DNA of 47,194 bases, taken from positions 1 to 47,194 of the forward strand of contig JAKIUF010000035.1 of the NCBI GenBank assembly GCA_021647705.1, in the 5' to 3' direction. The translations under genes and the position numbers were made by a program. The notes beneath the pieces were generated by a model. It ran no database searches, was not told where the DNA came from, and worked only from the letters and a program-made list of their open reading frames with translations. Source of the DNA: Gammaproteobacteria bacterium (GTDB taxonomy: Bacteria > Pseudomonadota > Gammaproteobacteria > SZUA-152). This document shows, one piece after another, positions 45,878-47,194 of this stretch. The number at the start of each line of letters is the position of its first letter. Positions within the stretch are counted from its first letter, which is position 1.

Positions 45878-46885
45878 GTGACTGATACTGAATTTGTGCC
45901 AAGCGCACACCCTTACGAAGCGTTAACGCCTGATGTGGTGCTGGATGCCGTGGATAGTCAGGCGGGACTGGCAGGTGGTCGCAGTGATGGTCGGCAACTG
46001 GCGCTGAACAGCTATGAAAACCGGGTCTACCGGGTCGGCGTGGAGGATGGCGATGCGCTGATCGCAAAATTCTACCGGCCCGATCGCTGGAGCGAGGAAC
46101 AGTTAAAAGAAGAGCAGGATTTCTGTTTTGAATTGCAGGCCGAAGAGTTGCCGATCCTGGCACCACTCAAGATCAACGGGCAGAGTCTTCACCGCTTCAA
46201 AGGATATCTCTTCAGCCTGTTCCCCCTGCAGGGTGGCTACGCGCCTGAATTCTCGCGGCCCGAAACCTTAAAGGCCCTCGGCCGCCTGGTAGCGCGCTTG
46301 CATAATGTCGGGCGACGCCAGGCCTATAGATATCGACCAACCCTGGATGTTGTCTCTTTCGGCCACAATTCGGCTGAATTTATGCTGAACGCGGGATTGA
46401 TTCCCGATACCTACCAGCAGGCCTACGAAAGCTTGATCCATGATCTGCTGGCGGCGGTGGAGCAAAAATTCGCCCTGATCACCTCGACCCCGTTGCGGGT
46501 TCACGGCGACTGTCATGTCGGCAACTTTTTAGAACGTAACGAGCGTTATTACCTGGTTGACTTTGACGATTCCCGCATGAGTTATGCGGTTCAAGACCTG
46601 TGGATGTTCCTGTCGGGCGACACTCCCCAGCAACAGCAACAATTAGAACCACTGTTGGAGGGCTATCATACCTTTGCCGATTTCAACATGGCCGAACTGC
46701 AGCTGATTGAAGCCTACCGCAGTCTACGGATTATCCATTATGCCGCCTGGCTCGCGCGACGTCAGGATGATCCTGCCTTTCAACGTTATTTCCCCTGGTT
46801 CGGCACCCCGCAATACTGGGGCGAACACATCCTTGAACTCCGTGAGCAGTACGCCGCGCTTAACGAAGGTCCGCAGGACTACTGA
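45878..46885 (+). CDS. srkA: Stress response kinase A (YihE-type)
   Basis: 335 residues starting at GTG 45878. APH/choline-kinase-like fold: YENRVYRVGVEDGDALIAKF (nucleotide-binding Lys), RVHGDCHVGNFL (catalytic Asp) and YYLVDFDDSRM (metal-binding DFD). Closely matches E. coli SrkA/YihE (328 residues), a cytoplasmic Ser/Thr kinase that protects against stress-induced death and MazEF-type toxicity. In E. coli srkA is co-transcribed with dsbA; here the next gene is convergent msrB. The stop codon is part of a terminator hairpin. Confidence 0.92.
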   Translation: MTDTEFVPSAHPYEALTPDVVLDAVDSQAGLAGGRSDGRQLALNSYENRVYRVGVEDGDALIAKFYRPDRWSEEQLKEEQDFCFELQAEELPILAPLKINGQSLHRFKGYLFSLFPLQGGYAPEFSRPETLKALGRLVARLHNVGRRQAYRYRPTLDVVSFGHNSAEFMLNAGLIPDTYQQAYESLIHDLLAAVEQKFALITSTPLRVHGDCHVGNFLERNERYYLVDFDDSRMSYAVQDLWMFLSGDTPQQQQQLEPLLEGYHTFADFNMAELQLIEAYRSLRIIHYAAWLARRQDDPAFQRYFPWFGTPQYWGEHILELREQYAALNEGPQDY

Positions 46886-46919
46886 CTTAAAAAATCAAAA
46901 CCTTCGATTTTTTAAGTCA
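46883..46919. terminator. Bidirectional terminator between srkA and msrB
   Basis: TGACTTAAAAAATC (46883-46896) pairs with GATTTTTTAAGTCA (46906-46919), a 14-bp perfect stem with a nine-base loop. The TGA of srkA is the first three bases of the stem. The stem is AT-rich with internal T/A runs; convergent genes lie on both sides. Confidence 0.7.
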
Positions 46920-46933
46920 TGATATTCAATTGT

Positions 46934-47194
46934 TTAGAGCTTCGCAAAGGTCAACGCAACGGAATTGATGCAATGCCGTTTGCCGGTCGGTGCGGGTCCG
47001 TCACCAAACACGTGGCCTAGATGAGAATCACAGCGACTGCAGACCAGTTCATTGCGCGTCATAAAGAAGCTGCGATCTTCGCGCGTACGTACGTTTTCGG
47101 CGGCGAATGGTTGGTAGAAGCTCGGCCATCCGCTCTTGGAATCGTACTTGGTTTCGGACAGATAAAGGTCTAATTCGCAAGCAGCACAGCGATA
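46934..47194 (-). CDS. msrB: Peptide-methionine (R)-S-oxide reductase MsrB (C-terminal part)
   Basis: The last 86 codons are visible; the gene runs off the right edge. Zinc-binding pairs CAAC and CSRC, the substrate motif SGWPSFYQP, HLGHVFGDGPAPTGKR and the catalytic cysteine in RHCINSVAL are all present. This enzyme reduces the R epimer of methionine sulfoxide in proteins, using thioredoxin. It is convergent with srkA, sharing a hairpin terminator. Confidence 0.93.
   Translation of the reverse strand, partial: YRCAACELDLYLSETKYDSKSGWPSFYQPFAAENVRTREDRSFFMTRNELVCSRCDSHLGHVFGDGPAPTGKRHCINSVALTFAKL

Overview
The window is a chromosomal stretch of a gammaproteobacterium. The evidence is the syntenic block miaB, phoH-like ybeZ, ybeY, ybeX/corC and lnt, followed after an insertion by a ybeL-type zinc-ribbon gene and leuS, together with the LpoB/YcfL pair, oligopeptidase A, SrkA and MsrB. 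In Pseudomonas and enteric genomes the same genes lie close together around leuS. I cannot name the order or genus from sequence alone.

Layout. (1) Positions 1-8.3 kb: an accessory locus, nearly all on the minus strand, of exported and lipid-anchored repeat proteins. It holds a coiled-coil protein with YadA-head-like repeats, a 12-repeat propeller lipoprotein, a seven-repeat FG-GAP lipoprotein, an unknown lipoprotein and a 53-residue lipoprotein. Gene remnants lie among them, and an OmpA-family gene is cut by the end of what looks like an IS630-type element at the left edge. Several lipoprotein leaders share a Cys-Gly(5-7) start. (2) 8.7-11.6 kb: a small inverted-repeat element, then a NarL-type response regulator and its 7TMR-DISM sensor kinase; the kinase frame is broken by one in-frame TAA. 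(3) 12.0-18.8 kb: an ammonium transporter, then the conserved miaB-ybeZ-ybeY-ybeX-lnt run. (4) 18.8-29.2 kb: genes inserted between lnt and leuS. These are a glutamate-dehydrogenase-family enzyme, the ybeL-like gene, a four-gene cell-envelope operon (CsgG-like, COG3014-like lipoprotein, YcfL, LpoB) ending in a strong terminator, a small outer-membrane barrel and a PAS/GAF histidine kinase. (5) 29.7-36.2 kb: leuS, followed not by the usual lptE-holA but by an AT-rich accessory set: a 99-residue unknown, a leaderless zinc amidase with an exported partner, and a membrane Ser/Thr kinase. (6) 36.2-41.6 kb: a VOC protein and a three-gene phosphorelay (BvgS-like sensor, single receiver, receiver-kinase fusion). 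(7) 41.6-47.2 kb: a hypothetical anchored protein, a gene remnant, an SH3/coiled-coil protein, prlC, srkA and a partial msrB.

A dispersed MITE-like repeat with AAATGTGAATTAA-type terminal inverted repeats recurs in at least five intergenic places. Its central hairpin segment is inverted in one copy relative to two others while the flanks keep their orientation. No tRNA, rRNA or CRISPR array was seen. The most promising leads are the invertible repeat core, the leaderless amidase with exported partner (a possible effector-immunity pair), the nonsense-interrupted sensor kinase, the four-gene LpoB operon and the decaying surface-protein locus.
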